Counted from the stretch's first letter, positions 52,520-61,966 are shown. The stretch is 64,000 bases of DNA from Viridibacterium sp035456105 (GCA_035456105.1 DATIDV010000010.1:62001-126000); one strand, 5' to 3'. Made by a program: numbers and translations. Notes: generated by a model not told the origin, from the sequence alone.

Positions 52520-53404
52520 ATGGCAATCACCCAACAAGCAGCTCTTGCAGCGGCTCGCCAGATGAACCAGCAATTGCGCGTCGAGATTCAACGGGAAGTT
52601 GCGAGTGCTCTTGCTGAAGATATCGGTACCGGCGATCTCACTGCGCAACTGATTCCGCTTGCGGCCACGGCAACCGGGCGTGTGGTAACGCGACAGGATG
52701 CCATTCTGTGCGGCGCTGCCTGGTTTGACACGGTATTCCAGATGCTTGATCCGGAGTCCTCTGTCGTATGGCATGCCCGTGACGGAGATCAGATCAAGGC
52801 CGGCCAGGTGCTGTGTGACATCTTTGCCAGCGCACGCAGCCTGTTGACGGCAGAGCGCACGGCGCTGAACTTCCTGCAGTTACTCTCCGGTACCGCCACC
52901 ACGACCTCGCTTTTTGTCGCAGCAGTGGCAGGCACAAAGGCGCACATTGTCGATACCCGCAAGACCTTGCCGGGCCTGCGCTTGGCGCAGAAGTATGCGG
53001 TATGCATGGGGGGCGGGCACAATCACCGCATCGGTCTCTACGATGGTGTGTTGATCAAGGAAAACCACATCATCGCCGCTGGCGGGGTGAAGCAGGCCTT
53101 GAAGCGCGCTCTGGAAATCGCTCCTTCAAATGCCTTCATCGAAATCGAAGTTGAGAGCCTCGACGAATTGCAGGAGTCGCTTGCTGCAGGCGCCAAGATG
53201 GTTCTCCTCGATAATATGTCGGTCGAGGAAATGCGCGAAGCAGTCAGGATTACGGCGGGACGTGCGCAGCTTGAAGCGTCGGGCGGTGTGGGGCTCGAGC
53301 GCGTGCGTGAGATTGCAGAGACGGGAGTGGACCGTATTTCCGTTGGCGGTCTGACCAAGGATGTGCGCGCCGTCGACCTGTCGCTGCGGCACATAGAAGA
53401 ATAG
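52520..53404 (+). CDS. nadC: Nicotinate-nucleotide pyrophosphorylase (quinolinate phosphoribosyltransferase)
   Basis: 294 residues. Converts quinolinate plus PRPP to nicotinate mononucleotide in NAD synthesis. Motifs: EDIGTGDLTAQLIP, ERTALNFLQLLSGTAT, DTRKTLPGLR and GGGHNHRIGLYDGVLIKENH, ending with the GGVGLERV and ISVGGLT segment. Standard length and order. nadA and nadB are not in the window. Confidence 0.95.
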   Translation: MAITQQAALAAARQMNQQLRVEIQREVASALAEDIGTGDLTAQLIPLAATATGRVVTRQDAILCGAAWFDTVFQMLDPESSVVWHARDGDQIKAGQVLCDIFASARSLLTAERTALNFLQLLSGTATTTSLFVAAVAGTKAHIVDTRKTLPGLRLAQKYAVCMGGGHNHRIGLYDGVLIKENHIIAAGGVKQALKRALEIAPSNAFIEIEVESLDELQESLAAGAKMVLLDNMSVEEMREAVRITAGRAQLEASGGVGLERVREIAETGVDRISVGGLTKDVRAVDLSLRHIEE

Positions 53405-53493
53405 AGAAGAATTTCAGTGCGATGTTTTGTGGCCGCCGACAGTTGTGGTTGCCGTGTGGATTGAAGCAGGTCTGTTGCCGGAGTTTTTACCTG

Positions 53494-53631
53494 ATGTGGT
53501 TCTACGTTTACTACTGCGTTGCGATTGCCATACTCATCATGCATTTCACAGGTTTTCTCGGTCGCCGCAATCTTGAGTGGCTGATCTACGTGCTGGCAGT
53601 GACGGTTTTTCCAGCTGTCATCTATCTCTGA
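53494..53631 (+). CDS. Small two-helix membrane protein
   Basis: 45 residues starting MWFYVYYCVAIAILIMHF with two hydrophobic helices separated by GRRNLEW. A CGGAG sits 10 nt before the ATG. It follows nadC by 89 nt and is followed by a terminator, so it could be the last gene of that unit. A longer start at 53422 is possible. No family recognised; small enough that it may not be translated. Confidence 0.4.
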   Translation: MWFYVYYCVAIAILIMHFTGFLGRRNLEWLIYVLAVTVFPAVIYL

Positions 53632-53650
53632 CGCGACGTCAATCCAAACA

Positions 53651-53680
53651 AAAAAGCCCCGATTTTCATCGGGGCTTTTT
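53651..53680. terminator. Bidirectional terminator between the nadC unit and sodB
   Basis: 13-bp perfect arms aaaaagccccgat (53651-53663) and atcggggcttttt (53668-53680), loop tttc. T-runs on both strands; sodB ends at 53724 on the minus strand. Confidence 0.93.
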
Positions 53681-53723
53681 CATTTCCATTGGAACGCCGG
53701 TGCGAACTTGTCAGGCGAGCGCC

Positions 53724-54305
53724 TTAAGCAAAGTTTGCGGCTGCGAAATCCCAGTTAGCCAGGCTCGTCAGGAACACTTCAACAAACTTCGGACGCGCAT
53801 TGCGGTAGTCGATGTAGTAGGCGTGTTCCCATACGTCGATGGTCAGCAGGGCTTTGTCGGCAGTCGTCAGTGGCGTGCCGGCCGGGCCAGTGTTGACGAT
53901 GTCGACGCTGCCATCGGTCTTCTTCACCAGCCAGGTCCAGCCGGAACCGAAGTTGCCGACGGCGCTCTTGGTGAAGGCCTCCTTGAAGGCATCAAAGCTG
54001 CCCCACTTGGCGTCGATGGCTGCTGCCAGTGCGCCGGTAGGAGCGCCGCCGCCATTGGGCTTGAGGCAGTTCCAGAAGAAGGTGTGGTTCCAGACCTGTG
54101 CGGAGTTGTTGTAGATGCCGCCGGAAGACTTCTTGATGATGTCTTCGAGAGATGCATTTTCGAACTCGGTGCCGGGAATCAGGTTGTTCAGATTGGTCAC
54201 ATAAGCTTGATGATGCTTGCTGTAGTGATAGTCGAATGTCTCGGCAGACAGGTGCGGCACCAGCGCGTCTTTTGCGAAGGGCAGGGGTGGGAGGGTATGA
54301 GCCAT
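53724..54305 (-). CDS. sodB: Iron superoxide dismutase
   Basis: 193 residues. Disproportionates superoxide in the cytoplasm. Metal ligands are in YHYSKHHQAYV (His), VWNHTFFW (His) and DVWEHAYYIDYRN (Asp, His). The GSGWTWLV segment and length fit the Fe-type enzyme. There is a 108-bp gap to xseA upstream, which should hold a promoter. Confidence 0.95.
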   Translation of the reverse strand: MAHTLPPLPFAKDALVPHLSAETFDYHYSKHHQAYVTNLNNLIPGTEFENASLEDIIKKSSGGIYNNSAQVWNHTFFWNCLKPNGGGAPTGALAAAIDAKWGSFDAFKEAFTKSAVGNFGSGWTWLVKKTDGSVDIVNTGPAGTPLTTADKALLTIDVWEHAYYIDYRNARPKFVEVFLTSLANWDFAAANFA

Positions 54306-54413
54306 TCTTAAACTCCTTTTTGGGTTGTCCGGGGAAACCCGACAAGTTTAGTCGGGAACAGTTGGCAGTGACAATCTGAAATTGTGCGTTGCATATTTAG
54401 CCGGCCCCGCAAT

Positions 54414-55778
54414 TCAGCTTGGGTTTGTGGTGCTCCGAACCTCTGCGGCGGCCCGGCCTGCGGCCAGCACCAGTTCGAGTGCTTCGCCAACTTGCAGCGT
54501 GGCAGCATCGCGTACGACGGCGCCAGCTTCAGTGCGGACAATGGCATAACCACGTTGCAGCACGGCTTCCGGGTTGAGGTGGCTGAGACTGGATGTGAGC
54601 GCACGCAGTTTTTCTGCGCGCTGGGCATGGCCATGCTCCGTTGCAGTGACGAGGCGTGCCTGCAGGCCATCGAGTGCGAGCTTGTACGGCAGTGCGGCTG
54701 GCGTGCGACGCTCCAGGCGCGCCTGCAGACTATGCAATTGTCGTTGCGCCGCGAAGTGTCCTTGGCGGGCGGCGTGCTGTAGACGCAGCGCCAATTGATC
54801 GAGGCGCGCGCGATGGCGCGCCACGCGTTCGCGCGGGTGCACGAGCCGGCGTTCCAGCAGGTCCAGCTTCTGCGCCTGCTGTTCAAGGCGGCGCGTGGCG
54901 GCGCGTGTCAGGTCGCGGGCAAGGCGCGGCAGGCGCGTTTGCAGCTCGAACCAGCCAGCGCTGAGGATTTCTGCCGCTGCGGTCGGCGTGGCAGCACGCA
55001 TGTCGGCAGCGAAGTCGGCGAGCGTAGTGTCCGTCTCATGGCCGACACCGCAGACGACGGGAATCGTGCTGGCGCGAAGGGCACGCACTACGGCTTCGTG
55101 ATTGAACGCCCACAGATCTTCCATACTGCCGCCGCCACGGCACAGGATCAATGCTTGCGTGCTGTCAATGGCGCTGCGTGCGCTGGCCGCAAGAATGGTC
55201 TGTGCTATCTGCTCGCCTGCCGCGTCGCCTTGCACCAGCGTCGGGTAAAGGATGACTTCTAGTCCCGGCGCGCGTCGTCGCAGCGTGATCAGTACGTCAC
55301 GAAGCGCCGCTGCGGCTGGCGAGGTCACGATACCGATACGCTGCGGCAGATGTGGGAGCTCACGCTTGAGCTCGCTGGCGAACAAGCCCTCTGCTTCGAG
55401 GCGTGCCTTGAGGCGCATGAAGGCCTCGAACAGGTTGCCCTGCCCGGCGCGACGAATGTTTTCCACACTGAGCTGCAGGTCGCCGCGCGGTTCATAGACC
55501 GTGACTTGGGCGCGTACCTCGATCTGCATGCCTTCGGTCAGCTGGAAGGCCAGTAGTTGCGCCTTGTTGCGCCACATGGCACAGCGCAACTGTCCACCAC
55601 CATCCTTGAGCGTGAAATAAATATGGCCCGAGCCGGCGCGCACGAGATTGGATACTTCGCCTGAAACCCAGCCAAGAGGAAATCCGTTTTCGAGATGGCG
55701 ACGGATGTGCCGGACAAAATCCGAGACCGAAATGGCGGGGAGCGCGACGCTGGACGCTGTTGAAAACAGGTTGTTCAT
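54414..55778 (-). CDS. xseA: Exodeoxyribonuclease VII large subunit
   Basis: 454 residues from ATG 55778 (MNNLFSTASSV); an in-frame start 27 nt earlier is unlikely. OB-fold N-terminal domain (about 20-120), then the nuclease core with LPQRIGIVTSPAAAALRD, CRGGGSMEDLWAFN and SGVGHETDTT-like stretch VVCGVGHETDTT, and a long coiled coil (about 290-400). Degrades single-stranded DNA together with XseB; xseB is not in the window. Confidence 0.95.
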   Translation of the reverse strand: MNNLFSTASSVALPAISVSDFVRHIRRHLENGFPLGWVSGEVSNLVRAGSGHIYFTLKDGGGQLRCAMWRNKAQLLAFQLTEGMQIEVRAQVTVYEPRGDLQLSVENIRRAGQGNLFEAFMRLKARLEAEGLFASELKRELPHLPQRIGIVTSPAAAALRDVLITLRRRAPGLEVILYPTLVQGDAAGEQIAQTILAASARSAIDSTQALILCRGGGSMEDLWAFNHEAVVRALRASTIPVVCGVGHETDTTLADFAADMRAATPTAAAEILSAGWFELQTRLPRLARDLTRAATRRLEQQAQKLDLLERRLVHPRERVARHRARLDQLALRLQHAARQGHFAAQRQLHSLQARLERRTPAALPYKLALDGLQARLVTATEHGHAQRAEKLRALTSSLSHLNPEAVLQRGYAIVRTEAGAVVRDAATLQVGEALELVLAAGRAAAEVRSTTNPS

Positions 55779-56214
55779 GGCCTGAATTCTAGCCAAATCC
55801 CGCAACAGGCGTGGCGTCGAGGGGAAAAACCAGCGACTGCGTAGACGAGTTTGAGAAGAAGTGTATTGACAGACCTGAAAATATGTAAGCTATTGATTAT
55901 TAAGGTCTGTAACGGTAGCTTCATTTTTGATCGAAGTGTGAAAACTCCTTGTGGGAGGGCTACTTAGCGCACCCATCCCGAAGCTACCCACACAGTTGTC
56001 CACAGATTCTGTGGATTGAAGTTTTTGCGGGGAACCATCGAGTAAATTCTCGCACGGGTTATCCCGTGGTTTGGGTGGCGGTGTACTTTTCGATACAAGG
56101 TGTTCCTGACCTTTGCGGGACCATCTGGCGGTCTGTACTTGCCGCTGCAGCGGTGCAAGGCTAAAGTTCGCCGCTGCTTCAAATTCACTACGACCCACAA
56201 CGGGAGTTTCGCAC
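55779..56214. promoter_or_regulatory. Long leader region between xseA and exbB
   Basis: 436 bp with no supported gene. TTGACA at 55866-55871 is a good -35 for plus-strand transcription; the best -10 (tattga, 55891-55896) is 19 nt on. An 8-bp inverted repeat acagacct (55869-55876) and aggtctgt (55903-55910) spans this promoter, as an operator might. Further on, tccacag/ctgtgga (55999-56005, 56009-56015) forms a small hairpin overlapping a DnaA-box-like TTGTCCACA (55996-56004). Confidence 0.45.
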
Positions 56215-56829
56215 GTGCTGGACATCCTACGCGCCGCTGGTTGGCCGATCTATTTTCTTCTTGTAGCTTCCGTCATTTCTCTTGCTCTCATTATCGAACG
56301 GGCCATTTCGCTGCGCCGCAGCGTCATCGTGCCTGCCGGTTTTCTTGAAAAGCTCGTTGCCGAGTTGCGCCATAGTGGCGTCAACGACGACCTGATCAAG
56401 CGAGTTCATGCCCACTCGCCGCTTGGCCGTGTGCTGGCTGCCGGACTGCGCAACGTGCGTGCGACGCGCGAAGTGATGAAGGAAGCCATAGAAGAAGCGG
56501 GCCACGCCGTGGCGCACGATCTGGAGCGCTTTCTCACCACGCTGGGCACCATTGCCACGGTCAGCCCGCTGATGGGACTGTTCGGCACCGTGATCGGCAT
56601 GATCGAACTCTTCGGCGCACAGAACCCTGCTGGCGGCGGCACCGATCCACAGCAGTTGGCACACGGCATTTCCGTGGCGCTGTACAACACCGGCTTCGGT
56701 CTGATGATTGCCATCCCCTCGTTGATCGCGCATCGTCACTACCGCGCGCAGGTCGACAGCATCATCGTCGACATGGAGCAGCAGGCCATCCGCTTGGTGG
56801 ATGTCGTGCACGGCGACCGCAAGAAGTAA
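56215..56829 (+). CDS. exbB: ExbB-family proton-channel protein
   Basis: 204 residues from GTG 56215, preceded by GGGAG 8 nt upstream; the frame is open earlier but without similarity. Three transmembrane helices, and the MotA/TolQ/ExbB motif in TVSPLMGLFGTVIGMI and SVALYNTGFGLMIAIP. With ExbD it uses proton-motive force to energise TonB-type transport or envelope tasks. The tight coupling to exbD and lpxK is the standard betaproteobacterial order. Confidence 0.93.
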   Translation: MLDILRAAGWPIYFLLVASVISLALIIERAISLRRSVIVPAGFLEKLVAELRHSGVNDDLIKRVHAHSPLGRVLAAGLRNVRATREVMKEAIEEAGHAVAHDLERFLTTLGTIATVSPLMGLFGTVIGMIELFGAQNPAGGGTDPQQLAHGISVALYNTGFGLMIAIPSLIAHRHYRAQVDSIIVDMEQQAIRLVDVVHGDRKK

Positions 56830-56844
56830 GGCGAGGGACTTCAC

Positions 56845-57267
56845 ATGGACTTCCGTCGCGGACGAGTCAAGGAGGAGCTGGAGATCAATCTGATCCCGCT
56901 CATCGATGTGTTGCTGGTCATCATCATCTTTCTGATGCTCACCACAACCTATTCGCGCTTCTCTGGACTGGAGATCAATCTGCCGACTGCTGACTCGCAG
57001 GCCGCGCAGGATAAGTCTGAAGAGATCGATGTGGCCGTCACCGCGCGTGGCGAGATCAGCATCAACCGCACGCCAGTTGGCAGCACCGATGTCACCGTCA
57101 TTGCGGAGGCGCTCAAGCGTGCCGTGCCGAGTGGTGCGGCCAAGCCGCCGGTACTGGTCATCAATGCCGATGCACAGGCCACGCATCAGCGCGTGGTTGA
57201 CGTCATGCAGGCCGCGCAGCGCGCCGGCTTGCCTTACGTGTCCTTCGCCACGCAAGCCGGGCGCTAA
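56845..57267 (+). CDS. exbD: ExbD-family biopolymer transport protein
   Basis: 140 residues. One N-terminal transmembrane helix with the conserved Asp in LIDVLLVIIIFLMLTT, then a periplasmic domain ending YVSFATQAGR. Partner of ExbB, 15 nt upstream. Confidence 0.93.
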   Translation: MDFRRGRVKEELEINLIPLIDVLLVIIIFLMLTTTYSRFSGLEINLPTADSQAAQDKSEEIDVAVTARGEISINRTPVGSTDVTVIAEALKRAVPSGAAKPPVLVINADAQATHQRVVDVMQAAQRAGLPYVSFATQAGR

Positions 57268-57283
57268 GGCGCCGCGTCTGGTC

Positions 57284-58297
57284 ATGCCCAGCAGTACCCC
57301 TTCCTGGTGGGCGACCCGCGGTCCGCGCGCTTGGCTGCAATTACCCCTTTCCGTCCTTTTTGCATTTGCCGTAGCCGTGCGGAGATTTGCATGGCGTGTT
57401 GGTTTGTTGCGCACGCAGCATCTTGCGGTTCCCGTCATCGTTGTCGGCAATGTGGCTGTCGGCGGTAGCGGGAAAACGCCGGTCGTAATCTGGCTGGCCG
57501 AGGCTCTGCGTCAGCATGGATGGGTGCCGGGCATCATTTCGCGTGGCTATGGCGGTCGTGCCACGATGCCGACGCCGGTCCTGCCGCGCAGCGATCCGGG
57601 CGAGGTGGGCGATGAACCCGTGCTGATCAGCCGCCGTACGGGCGTGCCAATGTGGACCGGACATGACCGGCCCGCAGTCGGTCGCGCGCTGCTGGCTGCG
57701 CATCCTCAAGTGAACGTCATCATCAGTGACGATGGTCTGCAGCACTATCGCCTGGCGCGCGATGTGGAAATCGTCGTGCTCGACGAGCGCGTGCTCGGCA
57801 ATGCGCTGCCACTGCCCGCCGGGCCGCTGCGTGAGCCCTTGTCGCGGGTGCGGCAATCACAACTTGCCATCCTGCACGGTGCGAGTAGTGCCCGCACGCG
57901 GGCGGCCATCGGTGGCGTGCCGACAGCACAAATGGCGCTTGCTCCGGGAAAGCTCTATCGCCTGCACGCGCCGGAAGAGCAGGTGGAAGCGACTGAGCTG
58001 AAAGCCCTGACACTCAAGGCGCTGGCCGGCATCGGTCGCCCTGAGCGCTTCTTCGAGACCTTGCGCGCGTCGGGATTGGCGCCGCGCGACACGCGCGCCT
58101 TCCCGGATCATCACGTTTTTTCAGCACGTGACCTGGCACTCGATGGCGCAGATGCGCTGCTGATGACGGAGAAGGATGCGATAAAATGCCGGGCTATTGC
58201 GCCCGAACAGACTTGGGTCTTGCCTGTCGATGCCCATATCGACGCGACGGCGCTGCAACATATTCTGGAGCATCTCAATGGATCCGAAGCTGCTTGA
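57284..58297 (+). CDS. lpxK: Tetraacyldisaccharide 4'-kinase
   Basis: 337 residues from ATG 57284. Phosphorylates the lipid A precursor at the 4' position. Membrane-associated N-terminus, Walker A VGNVAVGGSGKTP, ISRGYGG, the DDGLQHYRLARD segment and C-terminal LMTEKDAIKC. Starts 16 nt after exbD and overlaps the Trm112-like gene by 20 nt. Confidence 0.95.
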   Translation: MPSSTPSWWATRGPRAWLQLPLSVLFAFAVAVRRFAWRVGLLRTQHLAVPVIVVGNVAVGGSGKTPVVIWLAEALRQHGWVPGIISRGYGGRATMPTPVLPRSDPGEVGDEPVLISRRTGVPMWTGHDRPAVGRALLAAHPQVNVIISDDGLQHYRLARDVEIVVLDERVLGNALPLPAGPLREPLSRVRQSQLAILHGASSARTRAAIGGVPTAQMALAPGKLYRLHAPEEQVEATELKALTLKALAGIGRPERFFETLRASGLAPRDTRAFPDHHVFSARDLALDGADALLMTEKDAIKCRAIAPEQTWVLPVDAHIDATALQHILEHLNGSEAA

Positions 58298-58460
58298 AAT
58301 TCTCGTCTGCCCTGTTTGCAAGGGCCCGCTGGATTACCGCAAAGCCGACAAGGAGCTGGTTTGCCGGCCTTGCCGTCTGGCCTACGCCATTCGCGATGGC
58401 ATCCCCGTGATGCTCGCCGATGAAGCACGCACGCTGGCCGTAGAAGACGTACAGCAGTGA
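58278..58460 (+). CDS. Trm112-family zinc-ribbon protein
   Basis: 60 residues from ATG 58278. CPVCKGPL and CRPC form a four-Cys zinc ribbon, and the C-terminal AYAIRDGIPVMLADEAR is the YcaR/Trm112 signature. The start lies inside lpxK (20-nt overlap) and the stop overlaps the kdsB start (GTGA). Molecular partner unknown in bacteria. Confidence 0.92.
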   Translation: MDPKLLEILVCPVCKGPLDYRKADKELVCRPCRLAYAIRDGIPVMLADEARTLAVEDVQQ

Positions 58461-59239
58461 AGGTGCCCTTCAAGGTCATCATTCCGGCACGTTACGCCTC
58501 GACGCGCTTGCCGGCCAAGCCCCTCGCCGACCTGGCGGGCAAACCCATGGTGGTGCGTGTCATGGAGCGCGCAATGGCCGCGGGTGCGGAGGAGGTGTGG
58601 ATTGCCACTGACCACGAAGAAGTCGCCCAAGCCGTGCGTAATGCGGGCGGCAATGCGCTGATGACGCGCGCGGATCATCCGAGTGGTACAGACAGGCTCG
58701 GCGAAGTCGTCGATGTGCTCGGCTGGGATGACACGGCCATCGTCGTCAATGTGCAGGGAGACGAACCCCTCATCGACCCGGCCACTATCGTTAGCTGTGC
58801 TCAAGCGTTGGCTGAGGATGCCGAAGCGGCAATCGCCACCGCCGCGCACGCCATTCACTCGCTGGAGGAGTTTCTCAATCCCTCGGTTGTGAAGCTGATC
58901 ACCGACGCACACGGGCGTGCCATGTATTTTTCGCGTGCGCCGATTCCCTGGCCGCGTGACGCGTTTGCTGCGGGCCTGCCCAGCAAGGGAAATCTCCCTT
59001 TGTGGCTAAAACCAGCCCGCCATGTGGGCTTGTATGCCTATCGCGCGAGTTTTCTGCGCGCCTATGCGCGCCTTGCGCCCTCGCCGATCGAGAGCGTGGA
59101 AATGCTCGAACAGTTGCGTGCCATGTGGCATGGTTACAAGATACGCGTCGTAATGCTCGACGCTGCGCCTCCCGGTGGTGTGGATACACCGGAAGACCTT
59201 GCGCGCGTACGCGCGATTTTCGAGAACGCTGCGCACTGA
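58457..59239 (+). CDS. kdsB: 3-deoxy-manno-octulosonate cytidylyltransferase
   Basis: 260 residues from GTG 58457. Activates KDO with CTP for lipopolysaccharide inner-core synthesis. Motifs: IIPARYASTRLPAKPL, VVNVQGDEPLI and LEQLRAMWHGYKI. Translation is coupled to the Trm112-like gene through the GTGA overlap. Confidence 0.96.
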   Translation: MKVPFKVIIPARYASTRLPAKPLADLAGKPMVVRVMERAMAAGAEEVWIATDHEEVAQAVRNAGGNALMTRADHPSGTDRLGEVVDVLGWDDTAIVVNVQGDEPLIDPATIVSCAQALAEDAEAAIATAAHAIHSLEEFLNPSVVKLITDAHGRAMYFSRAPIPWPRDAFAAGLPSKGNLPLWLKPARHVGLYAYRASFLRAYARLAPSPIESVEMLEQLRAMWHGYKIRVVMLDAAPPGGVDTPEDLARVRAIFENAAH

Positions 59240-59276
59240 GCTGCGTTCTCATTCAGTGGAAGTGGAGGAGTAAAAG

Positions 59277-59933
59277 ATGCGTCTGATTTTGTTGGGACCG
59301 CCGGGGGCGGGCAAAGGTACTCAAGCCAAGTTCATCGCCGAGCGCTATGCGATCCCGCAGATCTCCACAGGCGACATGCTGCGCGCAGCTGTAAAGGCCG
59401 GTACGCCGCTGGGCCTTGCTGCCAAGGCCGTCATGGATGCCGGTCAGCTCGTGTCGGATGACATCATCATCGGCCTCGTCAAGGAACGCCTGACGCTGCC
59501 GGACTGTGCCAAGGGTTACATGTTCGATGGCTTCCCGCGCACCCTGCGTCAGGCTGATGCACTCAAGGAATCAGGCGTAGAGCTGGATGCGGTGCTCGAA
59601 ATCGATGTGCCGGATTCAGAGATCGTCGAACGCATGAGTGGTCGCCGCATGCATCCGGCATCGGGCCGCACTTACCACGTCAAGTTCAACCCGCCCAAAG
59701 TTGAAGGCAAGGACGATGAGACCGGCGAGCCGCTGGTGCAGCGTGAGGATGACAAGGAAGAGGTCGTCAAGAAACGCCTTGACGTCTATCACGATCAGAC
59801 CAAGCCACTGGTGAAGTACTACTTTGACTGGTCGGCGACGGGGGATGTGCATGCGCCGCGCTATGCCAAGATCTCGGGTCTCGGTACGGTGGATCAGATC
59901 ACCAAGCGGACCTTTGCAGCCCTAAGCGCCTGA
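59277..59933 (+). CDS. adk: Adenylate kinase
   Basis: 218 residues. P-loop GPPGAGKGTQ, the GFPRTLRQAD nucleotide-binding segment, and a long LID domain (about 122-160) without the zinc cysteines of Gram-positive enzymes. ATP + AMP to 2 ADP. Preceded by GGAGGAG-type sequence; the last gene of the exbB-to-adk run. Confidence 0.97.
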   Translation: MRLILLGPPGAGKGTQAKFIAERYAIPQISTGDMLRAAVKAGTPLGLAAKAVMDAGQLVSDDIIIGLVKERLTLPDCAKGYMFDGFPRTLRQADALKESGVELDAVLEIDVPDSEIVERMSGRRMHPASGRTYHVKFNPPKVEGKDDETGEPLVQREDDKEEVVKKRLDVYHDQTKPLVKYYFDWSATGDVHAPRYAKISGLGTVDQITKRTFAALSA

Positions 59934-59947
59934 GCATCGACGCAACG

Positions 59948-59976
59948 AAAAAGCGGAGCCAAGGCTCCGCTTTTTT
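59948..59976. terminator. Bidirectional terminator between adk and murJ
   Basis: Perfect 13-bp arms aaaaagcggagcc (59948-59960) and ggctccgcttttt (59963-59975) with a 2-nt centre. T-runs on both strands. Confidence 0.93.
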
Positions 59977-59987
59977 CATGTCGACAA

Positions 59988-61532
59988 TCAATGTACGCCG
60001 CGTCGCTTGAAGTCGGCCGGGCGGAAGCCCAGCGCAAACAGTGTCACGAAATAACTGCCGGCACCCGCCAGCATCAGTCCACCAAGCCATAGCAGTCGCT
60101 TGCTACTGCTGCTATGCAGCCAGCTTGTCTCGGCACCCATTGCAAACCACAGCACGATCCCCATTACAAGCAGGGCTGCCAGTAGTTTCCCGACGAAAAC
60201 CGGCCATCCTGCCTGAGGCGTAAAGGCCTCCTTGCGACGCAGGCCGAAATACAAAAGGCTGGCGTTGAGCGTGGCGGCGAGGCCGATGGACAGCGCCAGG
60301 CCTGCGTGCTGCAGGTGCAGGCCCCACACGAACAGCAGGTTCATGAGCTGTGTGGCAATCAGCGAGATGATGGCAAAGCGTAGCGGCGTCCGGATGTCCT
60401 GCCGTGAGTAGAAGGCTGGTGCAAGGATTTTCACGAGAATGATGCCCGACAGGCCGACGCTGTAGGCGATCAGTGCGCGCCGTGTCTGCATCACATCTTC
60501 AGGTGTGAAGGCGCCGTGCTGGAATAGCGTCGCCGTCAGTGGCACAGAAAGAATGCACAGTGCCAGCGCTGCAGGCAGCGTCAGCAGCAATGCAAGGCGC
60601 AGGCCCCAGTCGAGCATGGCAGAAAACTCGGCCCGATTACCGTCCGCATTCAGCTTGGACAAGCTTGGCAGGAGGATGGTGCCAAGTGCTACGCCAAGGA
60701 TGCCTGACGGAAACTCCATCAAGCGATCGGCATAACTCAACCAGGAGATGCTGCCCGTTGGCAACCACGAGGCAAAGGCTGTGTTGATCAGCAAGCTGAT
60801 CTGCGCCACTGACACACCTATCGTTGCAGGCGCCATCAGCTTGAGGATGCGCAGCACGCCGGGATCGCGGAAATGCAGATCGAAACGCGGCAACATGCCG
60901 ATGCGCGCCAGAGCTGGCAGCTGAATGGTCAGTTGCAGCACGCCGCCGATGAAGGTGCCCCAGGCGAGCGCTTCGATGGGCTTGGCAAAGTACGGTGCGG
61001 CGAGCGCTGCCATGGCAATCATACTGATGTTCAGCAGCACCGGTGTGAGAGCAGGAATCGAGAAGCGGTTCCAGGTATTGAGCACGCCTGCGGCCAGGGC
61101 CACCATCGCCATGAAGAAGATGTAGGGAAAGGTGATGCGCGTCAGCTCGACCGTGAGCGCAAACTTCTCGGGCTGGGCTGCGAAACCACCTGCCGTGGCG
61201 TAAATGAGGAAGGGCGTGCCAATCACGCCCAATATCGTGACCAGCATGACGATGAGCCCGAGCAGCGTCGCCACGCGATTGATCAGGGTGCGTGTCTCGT
61301 CTTCACTGCGCTTGTTCTTGTATTCCGACAGGATGGGGACGAAGGCTTGCGAGAACGCACCTTCTGCAAACAGCCTGCGCAGCAGATTGGGCAGGCGGAA
61401 CGCCACATTGAAGGCATCGGTCATCAGACCGGCGCCGAAAATGTTTGCGACCAGGACCTCACGAGCCAGACCGAGGATGCGCGACAGGAAAGTCAGGCCA
61501 CTGATGGTGGCAAGGGCTTTAAGCAGATTCAC
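59988..61532 (-). CDS. murJ: Lipid II flippase MurJ
   Basis: 514 residues with fourteen predicted helices of the MOP/MVF family. Moves lipid II across the inner membrane. Typical segments: LLKALATISGLTFLSRILG at the N-terminus, AFNVAFRLPNLLRRLFAEGAF and FYSRQDIRTPLRFAI. Divergent from rpsT with 161 bp between starts. Confidence 0.95.
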   Translation of the reverse strand: MNLLKALATISGLTFLSRILGLAREVLVANIFGAGLMTDAFNVAFRLPNLLRRLFAEGAFSQAFVPILSEYKNKRSEDETRTLINRVATLLGLIVMLVTILGVIGTPFLIYATAGGFAAQPEKFALTVELTRITFPYIFFMAMVALAAGVLNTWNRFSIPALTPVLLNISMIAMAALAAPYFAKPIEALAWGTFIGGVLQLTIQLPALARIGMLPRFDLHFRDPGVLRILKLMAPATIGVSVAQISLLINTAFASWLPTGSISWLSYADRLMEFPSGILGVALGTILLPSLSKLNADGNRAEFSAMLDWGLRLALLLTLPAALALCILSVPLTATLFQHGAFTPEDVMQTRRALIAYSVGLSGIILVKILAPAFYSRQDIRTPLRFAIISLIATQLMNLLFVWGLHLQHAGLALSIGLAATLNASLLYFGLRRKEAFTPQAGWPVFVGKLLAALLVMGIVLWFAMGAETSWLHSSSSKRLLWLGGLMLAGAGSYFVTLFALGFRPADFKRRGVH

Positions 61533-61693
61533 GTTTGAGGGGACGTAGCGGGCAGAGGAGCGCGATCATAGCGTGCTGTGGCCCTCTGCTGCCAAAGTGC
61601 AGGCATGCCGCCGACGCTGCAAAGGGGCTTGCAATTGAACGGGCTCTCCATTAAGATCACCGGCTCTCGTTAAACCGAACCGGAATTATAGAT

Positions 61694-61966
61694 ATGGCCA
61701 ATACGGCACAGGCACGCAAACGCGCGCGTCAAACGGTCAAGGCAAATGCGCACAACTCCAGTCTGCGCTCCCGTCTGCGCACAGCCATCAAGGCTGTCCG
61801 TAAAGCGGTCGATGCTGGCGACAAGGCAGCTGCACAGCAAGTGTTTCAACAATCGATGAGCGTCATCGACAGCATTGCTGACAAGAAAATTATCCACAAG
61901 AACGCTGCTGCTCGTCACAAGAGCCGCCTGTCCGCTGCCGTCAAGGCATTGGGCGCTGCTGCCTGA
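61694..61966 (+). CDS. rpsT: 30S ribosomal protein S20
   Basis: 90 residues, highly basic, starting MANTAQARKRARQTVKANAHN and ending with the KSRLSAAVKALGAA stretch. Standard S20 length. Binds the 5' domain of 16S rRNA. Confidence 0.96.
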   Translation: MANTAQARKRARQTVKANAHNSSLRSRLRTAIKAVRKAVDAGDKAAAQQVFQQSMSVIDSIADKKIIHKNAAARHKSRLSAAVKALGAAA

